Shown here piece after piece: positions 8,555 to 16,729 of a DNA stretch of 56,486 bases (positions within the stretch are counted from its first letter, which is position 1; each line of letters begins with the position of its first letter). The translations under genes and the position numbers were made by a program. Source of the stretch: an uncultured Sutterella sp. (GTDB lineage Bacteria; Pseudomonadota; Gammaproteobacteria; Burkholderiales; Burkholderiaceae_F); assembly GCA_900542805.1 (NCBI GenBank), contig UQOW01000012.1:1-56486 (forward strand). Reading direction: 5' to 3'. The notes under the pieces were generated by a model. That model was not told where the DNA came from. It saw only the letters and a program-made list of their open reading frames with translations, and did no database searches.

Positions 8555-9385
8555 ATGTTGGCAAAACGCATCGCTACGGCTTTGGTGCTTTTAGCCGTTG
8601 TTGTCGGGACTTTGCGGGTTTCGGAAAATGTTTTCCTGGCAGCAATCGGTCTGGCGTTTGCCATCACGCTTTTCGAGTGGCTTCGGATTGAAAAAGTGTC
8701 GATTCCGATTTCCGGGACTCTCGCACTTCTTGTCGGCATCGCGATGGTTTGGGTCGGTCTTTCGGGGTTTAACCCGGAAGGGGTGATTTTCCTGAGTCTG
8801 AATTTGATTGTCTCATGCTTTTGGCTCGCCATTGTGGCCGTGTGTTTTAACGCACGGATGACCGGGTTTCGCGTTGCCCGTAATAAATCCGTTCTTTTTG
8901 CCTTTCTCTTTGTCACTGCCGCCTTTTTAAGTCTGGTGTGGTTAACGCGCACGGGCGGTTGGCCGTTAACGCTTTCCGTTTTTGCCATTGCTTGGGTAGC
9001 CGATATTTTTGCCTTTTTCGTCGGAATTGCTTTCGGGCGGCATCGGATGGCACCGGCCATCAGTCCGAAAAAAAGTTGGGAAGGGGCCCTCGGGGCGTAT
9101 GTCTGCGTCTTTCTTGCGGCTCTGGCCGCCTGGATGTGTTTGCCGCATGAGATGGTTCTGACCAGTCGCCTTTTTGCGCAAATCGGACCGGTTGCGGGTT
9201 TTCTTGTCGTCTTCTTGCTTGTGAGTGTTTCGATTGCCGGGGATTTGTTTGAGTCCGAATTAAAGCGCATTGCCGGCGTGAAGGACTCCGGGTGGCTCCT
9301 TCCGGGCCACGGCGGCTTTTATGATCGACTCGACTCGGCCCTGGCGGTTTTTCCCGTCGGCGCTACGTTGCTCCTCATTCTTTGA
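8555..9385 (+). CDS. cdsA: Phosphatidate cytidylyltransferase (CDP-diglyceride synthase)
   Basis: CdsA makes CDP-diacylglycerol from phosphatidic acid and CTP, the branch point of phospholipid synthesis. The 276-residue protein is an integral inner-membrane protein with about eight hydrophobic helices. The C-terminal signature is clear: GDLFESELKRIAGVKDSG followed by LPGHGGFYDRLDS, which holds the metal and CTP ligands. The start lies two bases after the uppS stop, within AAGGAGTCAGTAAGAATG, so the two are translationally coupled. It is the last gene before the rearranged segment. Confidence 0.97.
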   Translation: MLAKRIATALVLLAVVVGTLRVSENVFLAAIGLAFAITLFEWLRIEKVSIPISGTLALLVGIAMVWVGLSGFNPEGVIFLSLNLIVSCFWLAIVAVCFNARMTGFRVARNKSVLFAFLFVTAAFLSLVWLTRTGGWPLTLSVFAIAWVADIFAFFVGIAFGRHRMAPAISPKKSWEGALGAYVCVFLAALAAWMCLPHEMVLTSRLFAQIGPVAGFLVVFLLVSVSIAGDLFESELKRIAGVKDSGWLLPGHGGFYDRLDSALAVFPVGATLLLIL

Positions 9386-9531
9386 CGCGGCTCTTGCGTT
9401 TGAGTGTCCGTGAAGTCCTTCACGGGCAAAACGGGCAAGAGGTGAGAAATTTGCAAAATCCGGCAGACAGAAAAGGGGCATTAGACTAAAATACTCAGTC
9501 CTGTACGGATTCCTTTTTCTTCGGAGGGTAT

Positions 9532-10383
9532 GTGAAACTCTGCGGTTTTGAAGTCGGCGACAGAAGGCCTTTCTTTTTGATGGCAGGTCCCTGTGTCATT
9601 GAAAGCGAACAGATGGTTCTTGACATCGCGGGCTTTATGCATGAGACCTGTGAGAAACTCGGAATTCCCTATATTTTCAAAGCCAGTTTTGATAAAGCCA
9701 ACCGGACATCGGGTGCAAGTTTTCGCGGACCGGGCCTGGCCGAAGGCCTGCGGATTCTCTCGGAAGTCAAAAAACAAATCGGTGTTCCCGTTGTGACCGA
9801 CGTGCACACCGAAAATCAGATTCCTGAGGTTTGCACCGTCGTCGATGTGTTGCAAACGCCGGCCTTTTTGTGCCGCCAAACGGATTTTATTCGTGCCTGT
9901 GCGGCAAGCGGTAAACCCGTTAATATCAAGAAGGGCCAGTTTTTGTCGCCTTACGATATGGTTCACGTCGTTCAAAAAGCACGAGAAGCGGCGCGCGAGG
10001 CGCATGTGAGCGACGACTGCGTCATGGTCTGCGAGCGCGGGGCAAGTTTCGGGTACGGCAATCTAGTCTGCGATTTGCGGTCGCTTGCGATTATGCGCGG
10101 CACGCATGCCCCTGTTGTCTTTGACGCGACACACTCGGTGCAATTGCCCGGGGGTAACGGCGCCTCATCAGGCGGAGATCGCCGCTTTGTCCCGGTCCTT
10201 TCGCGCGGTGCGGTGGCTGCCGGTATCGACGGCTTATTTATGGAAACCCATCCGGACCCGGCGCATGCAAAAAGCGACGGGCCGAACTGTGTTGTTTTAA
10301 AGCGCATGCCCGAATTGCTCGAGCAATTAAAGGCAATCGACGCTTTAGTAAAGGCACAGCCCTATTTGGAAGATTCGTTTTAA
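9532..10383 (+). CDS. kdsA: 3-deoxy-8-phosphooctulonate (KDO-8-P) synthase
   Basis: KdsA condenses arabinose-5-phosphate with phosphoenolpyruvate to KDO-8-phosphate, the first committed step to the KDO sugar of lipopolysaccharide. The 283-residue TIM-barrel protein shows AGPCVIESE, the FKASFDKANRTS phosphate-binding segment, PVVTDVH, NIKKGQFLSP and DATHSVQLPG. The best start is GTG at 9532, seven bases or fewer from a GGAGG box; the overlapping ATG at 9530 runs straight into a stop. The 146-base gap after cdsA has a small CGTGAA / TTCACG hairpin and a TAAAAT -10-like box at 9487-9492 without a clear -35. Confidence 0.97.
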   Translation: MKLCGFEVGDRRPFFLMAGPCVIESEQMVLDIAGFMHETCEKLGIPYIFKASFDKANRTSGASFRGPGLAEGLRILSEVKKQIGVPVVTDVHTENQIPEVCTVVDVLQTPAFLCRQTDFIRACAASGKPVNIKKGQFLSPYDMVHVVQKAREAAREAHVSDDCVMVCERGASFGYGNLVCDLRSLAIMRGTHAPVVFDATHSVQLPGGNGASSGGDRRFVPVLSRGAVAAGIDGLFMETHPDPAHAKSDGPNCVVLKRMPELLEQLKAIDALVKAQPYLEDSF

Positions 10384-10421
10384 TTTAACCCTAAACTCTA
10401 ATAATCTTAAGGAAGAGAAAA

Positions 10422-11708
10422 ATGAGTGCAATTATTGATGTCATCGGACGCGAGATTTTGGACAGTCGCGGTAATCCGACCGTTGAAGCGGAAGTCGTTC
10501 TTGAAAGCGGCGCGACGGGCCGTGCTGCGGTTCCCTCCGGAGCCTCCACGGGTGTGCGTGAAGCTATCGAACTGCGCGACAAGGATCCGAAGCGCTACGG
10601 CGGCAAGGGTGTTTTGAAGGCCGTTGAACACGTCAATACGGAGCTTGCCGATGCCGTTATCGGGTTGGAAGCCACCGATCAGGCCTTTATCGATCGCAAG
10701 ATGATTGAATTGGACGGCACGGACAACAAGAGCCGTTTGGGCGCCAACGCGATTTTGGCCGTTTCCATGGCTGTGGCTCGTGCGGCGGCTGAAGAAACCG
10801 GCATGCCCCTTTATCGCTATTTCGGCGGCATGGGTGCCGTTGAACTTCCCGTCCCGATGATGAACATCATCAACGGCGGTGCGCACGCCAACAACAACTT
10901 GGATTTGCAGGAATTCATGATTATTCCGCTCGGCGCTCCGTCCTTTAAGGAAGCTTTGCGCTACGGTGCCGAAACGTTCCATGCGTTAAAGAAGATTATC
11001 AACTCCAAGGGCATGAGCACGGCTGTCGGTGACGAAGGCGGTTTCGCTCCCAAGTGCGAAAGCCATGAAGAAGCCATTGAACTCATTATGGAAGCAATTA
11101 AGGCTGCAGGTCTTGAACCGGGCCGCGACGTTTGCATCGGTTTGGACTGCGCTTCGAGCGAATTTTACGAAAACGGCAAGTACACGCTTGCTAAGAGCTC
11201 GGGCAAATCCATGACGGCTGAAGAATGGGCTCAGGTTTTAAAGGGCTGGGTTGAAAAGTACCCGATTATCTCGATCGAAGACGGCATGGCCGAAGGCGAT
11301 TGGGAAGGTTGGAAGCATCTGACGGACCTTTTGGGCGGCAAGATTCAGCTTGTCGGCGACGATCTTTTCGTCACGAACCCGAAGATTTTGAAGGAAGGTA
11401 TCGAGAAGGGTGTCGCGAACTCCATTCTCATTAAGGTGAACCAGATCGGCACGCTTTCCGAGACGTTCGAAGCCATTGATATGGCCAAGAAGGCCGGCTA
11501 CACGGCTGTCGTCAGCCACCGCTCTGGAGAAACCGAGGATTCGACGATTGCCGATATCGCCGTCGGTTTGAACGCAGGCCAGATCAAGACCGGTTCCATG
11601 AGCCGTTCCGATCGTATGGCCAAGTACAACCAACTCCTGCGTATTGAGGAAGATTTGGGCTCCGTTGCCGTCTATCCGGGACGCGCTGCTTTTTACTCGA
11701 TCAAGTAA
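10422..11708 (+). CDS. eno: Enolase
   Basis: Enolase converts 2-phosphoglycerate to phosphoenolpyruvate, which is also the co-substrate of the KdsA enzyme encoded just upstream. The 428-residue sequence is full length: AREILDSRGNPT-like start, GASTG loop, GDEGGFAP, and SIEDGMAEGDWEGW with metal ligands. QLVGDDLFVTN, the catalytic Lys in ILIKVNQIGT and SHRSGETED are also present. An AAGGAAGAG ribosome site precedes the ATG. kdsA-eno-ftsB is a conserved betaproteobacterial order, and the 38-base gap to kdsA suggests co-transcription. Confidence 0.99.
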   Translation: MSAIIDVIGREILDSRGNPTVEAEVVLESGATGRAAVPSGASTGVREAIELRDKDPKRYGGKGVLKAVEHVNTELADAVIGLEATDQAFIDRKMIELDGTDNKSRLGANAILAVSMAVARAAAEETGMPLYRYFGGMGAVELPVPMMNIINGGAHANNNLDLQEFMIIPLGAPSFKEALRYGAETFHALKKIINSKGMSTAVGDEGGFAPKCESHEEAIELIMEAIKAAGLEPGRDVCIGLDCASSEFYENGKYTLAKSSGKSMTAEEWAQVLKGWVEKYPIISIEDGMAEGDWEGWKHLTDLLGGKIQLVGDDLFVTNPKILKEGIEKGVANSILIKVNQIGTLSETFEAIDMAKKAGYTAVVSHRSGETEDSTIADIAVGLNAGQIKTGSMSRSDRMAKYNQLLRIEEDLGSVAVYPGRAAFYSIK

Positions 11709-11732
11709 TCGGTCGGAGAGCCGGAGTGTGAC

Positions 11733-12134
11733 GTGAACGTACGTTACGTCATTTGTGTCGTCCTTTTCGCCTTGGCGGTCATGATTCAGTGGCCGCTGTG
11801 GTTCGGAAAGGGCGGCTTTTTCCGCAAACTCGAATTACAGCAAGACGTTGCCGCCATCAGCGAAGACAACAATCGCCTTCGTCGGGAAAACGGCATGATT
11901 GCCACGGAAATCGAATCTTTGGAAAGCGGAACCGATGCTGTTATAGAGCAAGCCCGTACGCAACTCGGGATGATTCGCGGCGATGAGGTTTTATTCCGTT
12001 TTGTGCCCGAAGGATCAAAAGAGGCTCGCGATAGCCTCAAGCATGCGCCGGGACAAACCGGCGAGCGTCTTTTCAAGCCCAAGCACGATCACTTGTATTC
12101 ACCGGGTGACCCCCGAGCCAAAGAGAAAAATTAG
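11733..12134 (+). CDS. ftsB: Cell division protein FtsB
   Basis: FtsB is a bitopic inner-membrane protein that joins FtsL and FtsQ in the divisome. One transmembrane helix spans residues 5-24 (VICVVLFALAVMIQWPLWFG). A periplasmic coiled coil at 33-75 (KLELQQDVAAISEDNNRLRREN and on) and the conserved EQARTQLGMIRGDEVLFR segment follow. At 133 residues it is longer than the E. coli protein (103) because of a charged C-terminal tail after about residue 97. GTG at 11733 is the best start, with GGAGAGCCGGAG upstream. It follows eno by 24 bases. Confidence 0.93.
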   Translation: MNVRYVICVVLFALAVMIQWPLWFGKGGFFRKLELQQDVAAISEDNNRLRRENGMIATEIESLESGTDAVIEQARTQLGMIRGDEVLFRFVPEGSKEARDSLKHAPGQTGERLFKPKHDHLYSPGDPRAKEKN

Positions 12135-12269
12135 CGTTGCTTTCTCTTAAATCCGGTACCCGATTCCCGATGTCCCCTTACGCTTTCTAAGCGAGTTTCA
12201 AACCGAGGACGAACGTCGAAAAACTGCTAGAGTTTCTCGTTCGTATTGTTTTCGGGAGTTCAAATATTC

Positions 12270-13655
12270 ATGATGTCTTTTTTGAATGCGCCGGGCAGCG
12301 CCTGGGTTTTGCCGTCTCTGGTCGTTGCCGTTCTTTTCCTTCTGGTCGTCGTTGTCGTTCTTCTTTACGCACTTCTTGCGCGTCAGAAAGGATTTGATGC
12401 TGCGTTTTCGCATACGCTAAGCGAGGAGCGCGAAAAAGCTTTAAGTCACCTGGCAACGTCTTTTGACTCACTTCGCCGCGATGTGCGGGATACTTCGAAC
12501 GAACTCAAAACTTCGCAAAATAGCCAAATGACGGCCTTTATGGGGCTGATTCAAAAAGCATCGGAACTCCAAAACCAAAGCGGAAAAGACATGCAGGATT
12601 CGCTTTTAAAGCAACTTGAGTCTCAATCACTGCGTCAGGAAAAGCGCCTTGAATTGTTAACCGGCGGGATTTCCGTCGGACTTGACGGGATGCGTCAAAG
12701 CTTAAATGAGCAACTCACGGGAATTCGGGAATCGAATGACCGAGCGCTCACGCAGATGCGCTCGACCGTGGAAGATAAGTTACAGCAAACTTTAAACGAG
12801 CGCATCAGTGAAAGTTTCCAGAAGGTCGACGAGCAACTCAAATCGGTCTATAACGGCCTGGGCGAAATGCGGCAAGTTGCCCAAAACGTCGACGGCTTGC
12901 GGCGTGTCCTCGTCAATGTGAAAACGCGCGGCACGTTCGGGGAAGTGCAACTCGGGAACCTACTCTCGGAGATTTTGACGCCCGACCAATACGACACGAA
13001 TGTGGCCACAATTCCCGGTTCCGGCGAGCGCGTGGAGTTTGCCGTCAAGCTTCCGGGTAAAGAAGACGGGAGGGCCGTGTATCTTCCGATTGATGCGAAG
13101 TTTCCTTTGGAAGACTACGAACGCCTCGTGGAGGCGGCCGAGGCGGCAGACTCCGAGAAAGTCGAAACGAGCGCCAGGGCCTTGGAAGTTCGGATTCTTG
13201 CCGAGGCCGAGAAGATTCATCGTAAGTACGTTCAGGTGCCTTATACGACCGAATTTGCCATTTTGTATCTGCCGATCGAAAGTCTTTGGGCCGAGGTCAT
13301 CAAGCGCCCGGGTTTAATCGAACGCGTGCACCGCACTTCGCACGTGACGATTGCCGGTCCTACGGTTCTGGCTGCGCTTTTAAATAGCCTGCAACTCGGG
13401 TTCCGAACCCTTGCCATTGAGAAAAAGAGCGAGGAAGTCTCCATTGTGCTCGGCAAGGTCAAGAGCGAGTTTTTGAAGTTTTCCGAGGCTTTCGATGCCG
13501 TTGACAGAAAGGTCGACGGTGTGCGGACGGCCTTGGAGAATGTTCGCAAGAGAACCAACATCATGAGTAAGAACTTAAGGGACGTCGAAACGGTTTCGAT
13601 TACCGCACCCGAAAGTACCGCGTCTCTTCAAGCGCCCGAGACGGCAAATAAGTGA
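12270..13655 (+). CDS. rmuC: DNA recombination protein RmuC homolog
   Basis: RmuC-family proteins limit DNA inversion and rearrangement; the fold contains a restriction-endonuclease-like core. A hydrophobic N-terminal helix at about residues 10-33 is followed by a long coiled coil. The core of residues 205-420 has GTFGEVQLGNLLSEIL, YLPIDAKFPLEDYERL and FAILYLPIESLWAEV. ATG at 12270 is preferred: GGGAG lies 11 bases upstream. A TTG at 12246 would overlap that site. The stop directly abuts the tnpB relic. Confidence 0.93.
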   Translation: MMSFLNAPGSAWVLPSLVVAVLFLLVVVVVLLYALLARQKGFDAAFSHTLSEEREKALSHLATSFDSLRRDVRDTSNELKTSQNSQMTAFMGLIQKASELQNQSGKDMQDSLLKQLESQSLRQEKRLELLTGGISVGLDGMRQSLNEQLTGIRESNDRALTQMRSTVEDKLQQTLNERISESFQKVDEQLKSVYNGLGEMRQVAQNVDGLRRVLVNVKTRGTFGEVQLGNLLSEILTPDQYDTNVATIPGSGERVEFAVKLPGKEDGRAVYLPIDAKFPLEDYERLVEAAEAADSEKVETSARALEVRILAEAEKIHRKYVQVPYTTEFAILYLPIESLWAEVIKRPGLIERVHRTSHVTIAGPTVLAALLNSLQLGFRTLAIEKKSEEVSIVLGKVKSEFLKFSEAFDAVDRKVDGVRTALENVRKRTNIMSKNLRDVETVSITAPESTASLQAPETANK

Positions 13656-14145
13656 CTGCTCCCCGACCTGACGGACGAGGTTTCCTATTGCGTCGAACAT
13701 GGCCCGATGTACCGGGTCGTAGGCGCTCTTTACAGGCTTTGCGCGAGTCGCTGCGAGTTAAAACCTTGAGCTTTTCCAAAACGTATCCGCAGGCAGAACA
13801 TATCTTGGAAGACGGGAACCGGGTCAACGGCAACAAGCCCTTTCCCTGTTTCTTCGCTGTGTATTCCGGACATCGGACGAATTCACCCCGGGACGCGCCC
13901 CCTATGGCACGTGCCGGGTGATGGTTCTTCACTCGTAGGCTCTTAACCGCGACCGCTCGGTATCGAATTGCCGGGAACTACTTTCTTTCGAAAAACGGGG
14001 CAACTGTGATCGCCGTCCTATTATGCTCCATCTGCGAGAGGCGTAACTATTGAAATACTTGAAAAGTATGTAAAAAACCAGGGGCGATAGAATTTACTGC
14101 TTCGCCATTTATCCCCGCCTCAGAGAGGCGAGGGTTTCCGGCGGA
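13656..14145 (-). mobile_element. Decayed IS200/IS605-type (tnpB-only) element relic
   Basis: The 535-base gap between rmuC and parC holds no intact gene. Its lower half carries tnpB debris on the minus strand. Just below it, at 13661-13680, is an end hairpin (CCCCGACC / GGACGAGG, one mismatch) of the kind that closes the right end of IS200/IS605 elements and the 3' end of their guide RNA. A second hairpin at 14113-14134 (CCCCGCCT, loop CAGAG, AGGCGAGGG) lies at the other side. The left part of the transposase is missing. I saw no tnpA. Confidence 0.7.
13675..13985 (-). pseudogene. tnpB C-terminal fragment, frameshifted and inactive
   Basis: Reading the minus strand, the fragment matches the end of TnpB (IS605 OrfB), an RNA-guided nuclease associated with transposons. 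In order one finds RYRAVAVKSLRV (compare the family's AVEDL), then NHHPARAIGGASRGEFVR (compare NHxLARAIxDASWGEF), and RFPSSKICSACGYVLEKL, the first zinc knuckle. The second CxxC is not intact. The expected HDRDxNAA block with the last RuvC aspartate survives only as scattered remnants in shifting frames (GTSGHVRRN, then DAIGNL). The N-terminal two thirds are gone. It cannot be functional. Family identity is fairly secure; the exact IS cannot be named. Confidence 0.82.
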
Positions 14146-14190
14146 ATCGAAGCTAAAATACCGCCGCATCGATTGATTTAAATAATTCTC

Positions 14191-16722
14191 ATGAGTAACG
14201 ATTCCATGCAGACACCGGACCTATTTGAGTCTGAGACGACCGCAGGGCCGGGTTCATCTCACAAAATACGCTCCCAAGAGCCTGAGGCCAAAGCAGACGA
14301 GCCCCCCAAGGCACCGCAAATTAGGAAAGCGACAAACGGCAAAGGCGCCGTTGAGCTTCCCGATGTCTTACAGGACGGTGCTCCGTTTGAAGAGGACGGA
14401 AAACTCACTCTTGCACGTTTTGCTGCCAAGGCCTATTTGGAATACGCGCTTTCGGTTGTTAAGGGCCGGGCGCTTCCCGATGTTTTCGACGGCTTAAAGC
14501 CCGTACAGCGCCGTATTTTGTACGCCATGGACAGGATGCGTCTTGCGCCGCCCGCCAAAGCCGTCAAATGTGCGCGCGTTGTCGGGGATGTGCTCGGTAA
14601 ATACCATCCGCACGGCGATCAGGCGGCCTATGAGGCCATGGTCCGTATGGCGCAGTCCTTTACGCTGCGTTATCCGCTTGTGGACGGGGAGGGCAATTTC
14701 GGATCGCGAGACGGAGACGGACCGGCGGCAATGCGCTACACGGAAGCGCGGCTCACGAAGATTTCCGAGCTTTTGTTGTCAGAACTCGATAGCGACGACG
14801 TGGACTTTATTCCCAACTATGACGGGTCCTTTAAGGAGCCGGAACTGTTGCCCGCTCGTCTTCCCTTTGTGCTTTTAAACGGCGCAAGCGGCATTGCCGT
14901 GGGCCTGGCAACGGAGATTCCTTCGCATAACTTACGGGAAGTGGCAGCGGCCGTGCTGTTGCTTCTTGAAAAGCCTGAAGCCGCGCTACAGGAGGTTTTA
15001 CAGGTGCTTCCGGCGCCGGATTTTCCGGGCGGCGGTCAGATTATCTCGTCGCCCTCGGAAATCGAGGACATTTATCGCACCGGGCGCGGGAGCCTTAAGG
15101 TCCGTGCGCGCTATCATTTCGAAGAGTTACAACGCAATCAGTGGCAATTGGTCATCGATGAATTGCCGCCCGCGGCCAGTGCCGAACTGGTGCTCTCGGA
15201 AATCGAGGACATCACCAACCCGAAACCTAAAGCCGGGAAGAAAGTGCTTTCGGCCGAGCAGTTGCAGACCAAAGCCCATATGCTTGCGTTTTTGGACGGC
15301 GTTCGCAACGAATGCGATAAAGATACGCCCATGCGCCTTGTCTTCGAGCCCAAGACATCGAAAATTAATCGCGAGACGTTTGTCAACGTCCTGCTTTCCG
15401 AAACCTCGCTCGAATCGAACGCCCCGATGAATTTGGTGGTGGTCGGAGCTGACGGACACCCGATGCAAAAAGGGTTACTCGCGATTTTATGTGAATGGGT
15501 CACGCTGCGCCTTGCTACCGTCAAACGTCGGTGTCAATCCCGATTAGACAAAGTCTCGACGCGCCTACACATTTTGCAGGGTCGCCAGATTGCCGTCGAT
15601 GCTATCGATCGAGTCATTGAAATCGTGCGTTTTGAGGATAATCCCAAAGCTGTTCTCATGAAGGAGTTTTCGTTAACCGACGAACAGGCCGAAGACATCC
15701 TCGAGTTGCGATTGCGGCAGTTAGCAAACCTGGAGTTTGAAAAGCTTTTGGCAGAAAAAGAAAAGCTTACAAACGAAGCACATACGCTTTCTCGAACCAT
15801 CGCAAGTGACAAACTTTTACGCGTTCTTGTGGCCCGGGAGACGCGCGAGGCCGCTAAAACATACGGCGATGAGCGCCGTACGCTCGTTGAGCAGGCGGCC
15901 AAAGCGACGGTTCGAGAGCAGGTCATCGATGAGCCCGTGACGGTCGTTATTTCCAAAAAAGGTTTCGTGCGCTTGCGCTCGGGCCACGGGCACGATACAA
16001 CGCTCATGAGCTACAAACTCGGCGATGCGTTCGGGGTTGCTTTCGAATGCCGTACCGAAGATACGCTCATCGCATTCGGCGATAACGGACGGGTGTACTC
16101 GGTGCCCGTTTCCACGCTCCCGCCGGCGCGCGGAGACGGACTGCCGATTTCAAGCTTTTTTGATTTGGAAAGCGGTACGAAAATCGTCGGGTATTTAGCG
16201 GCAGATAAAAATACACGCGTTGTTCTCGCGAATGACGCCGGTTTCGGATTGCTTTGCAAGGCGGGGGATCTTTGTGCCCGCGTGCGTGCCGGTCGAACCT
16301 TTATGCGTGTCGGCGAGGGCGTCAAACTTTTGCCCCCTGCGCCGGTCGATACGCAGGCCGGTAAGCTCGCATGCCTATCTTCTCAAGGACGACTCCTTGT
16401 CTTTGACTTAACCGAGTTGCGTGTATTATCGGACGGCGGCAAGGGTGTGACGCTCATGGATTTAAATCCCGGGGAAAAGCTCTCGGATATTCTGGTTTGC
16501 GGCGAGTCCGGGTGTGTTGTCGAAGGCATAGGACGCACCCGTACGCGCGAAAAGACCTTGGTTCGAGGCGATTGGCAACGTCACTTCGGGCACCGTGCTC
16601 GAAAAGGTAAACCTATCGAAATTCGTTTTAAGGCCACCGACTTAAGGCCCCTTGTAACCGATGAGAACGGACGGGCAACCACGGGGGCTGACGAGGAAGA
16701 GCCCGAACCGACTTTACTGTAG
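14191..16722 (+). CDS. parC: DNA topoisomerase IV subunit A
   Basis: ParC is the DNA-cleaving subunit of topoisomerase IV, which decatenates daughter chromosomes. The 843-residue sequence has an extra 70-residue polar N-terminal stretch. Next comes the winged-helix core: GRALPDVFDGLKPVQRRIL, KCARVVGDVLGKYHPHGD and the catalytic Tyr in AAMRYTEARL. A C-terminal beta-pinwheel runs from about residue 560. The position of E. coli Ser80 is Gln (HPHGDQAAYEAM), which I recall as usual in related betaproteobacteria. parE is not adjacent. The gene begins the long envelope-gene run that follows and has no clear ribosome site before its ATG. Confidence 0.96.
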   Translation: MSNDSMQTPDLFESETTAGPGSSHKIRSQEPEAKADEPPKAPQIRKATNGKGAVELPDVLQDGAPFEEDGKLTLARFAAKAYLEYALSVVKGRALPDVFDGLKPVQRRILYAMDRMRLAPPAKAVKCARVVGDVLGKYHPHGDQAAYEAMVRMAQSFTLRYPLVDGEGNFGSRDGDGPAAMRYTEARLTKISELLLSELDSDDVDFIPNYDGSFKEPELLPARLPFVLLNGASGIAVGLATEIPSHNLREVAAAVLLLLEKPEAALQEVLQVLPAPDFPGGGQIISSPSEIEDIYRTGRGSLKVRARYHFEELQRNQWQLVIDELPPAASAELVLSEIEDITNPKPKAGKKVLSAEQLQTKAHMLAFLDGVRNECDKDTPMRLVFEPKTSKINRETFVNVLLSETSLESNAPMNLVVVGADGHPMQKGLLAILCEWVTLRLATVKRRCQSRLDKVSTRLHILQGRQIAVDAIDRVIEIVRFEDNPKAVLMKEFSLTDEQAEDILELRLRQLANLEFEKLLAEKEKLTNEAHTLSRTIASDKLLRVLVARETREAAKTYGDERRTLVEQAAKATVREQVIDEPVTVVISKKGFVRLRSGHGHDTTLMSYKLGDAFGVAFECRTEDTLIAFGDNGRVYSVPVSTLPPARGDGLPISSFFDLESGTKIVGYLAADKNTRVVLANDAGFGLLCKAGDLCARVRAGRTFMRVGEGVKLLPPAPVDTQAGKLACLSSQGRLLVFDLTELRVLSDGGKGVTLMDLNPGEKLSDILVCGESGCVVEGIGRTRTREKTLVRGDWQRHFGHRARKGKPIEIRFKATDLRPLVTDENGRATTGADEEEPEPTLL

Positions 16723-16729
16723 TTAAGCT

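Noticed and set aside
8473..9270. 265-codon antisense frame over uppS-cdsA
   Set aside because: Highly basic, low-complexity translation opposite conserved genes; a shadow of their codon use.
13652..13921. Forward 89-codon frame after rmuC
   Set aside because: It is antisense to the tnpB relic, has no ribosome site and no motif.
14620..14660. Gln instead of Ser at the ParC quinolone-resistance position
   Set aside because: As far as I recall HPHGDQ is common in betaproteobacterial ParC, so it is a lineage feature and not evidence of acquired resistance.
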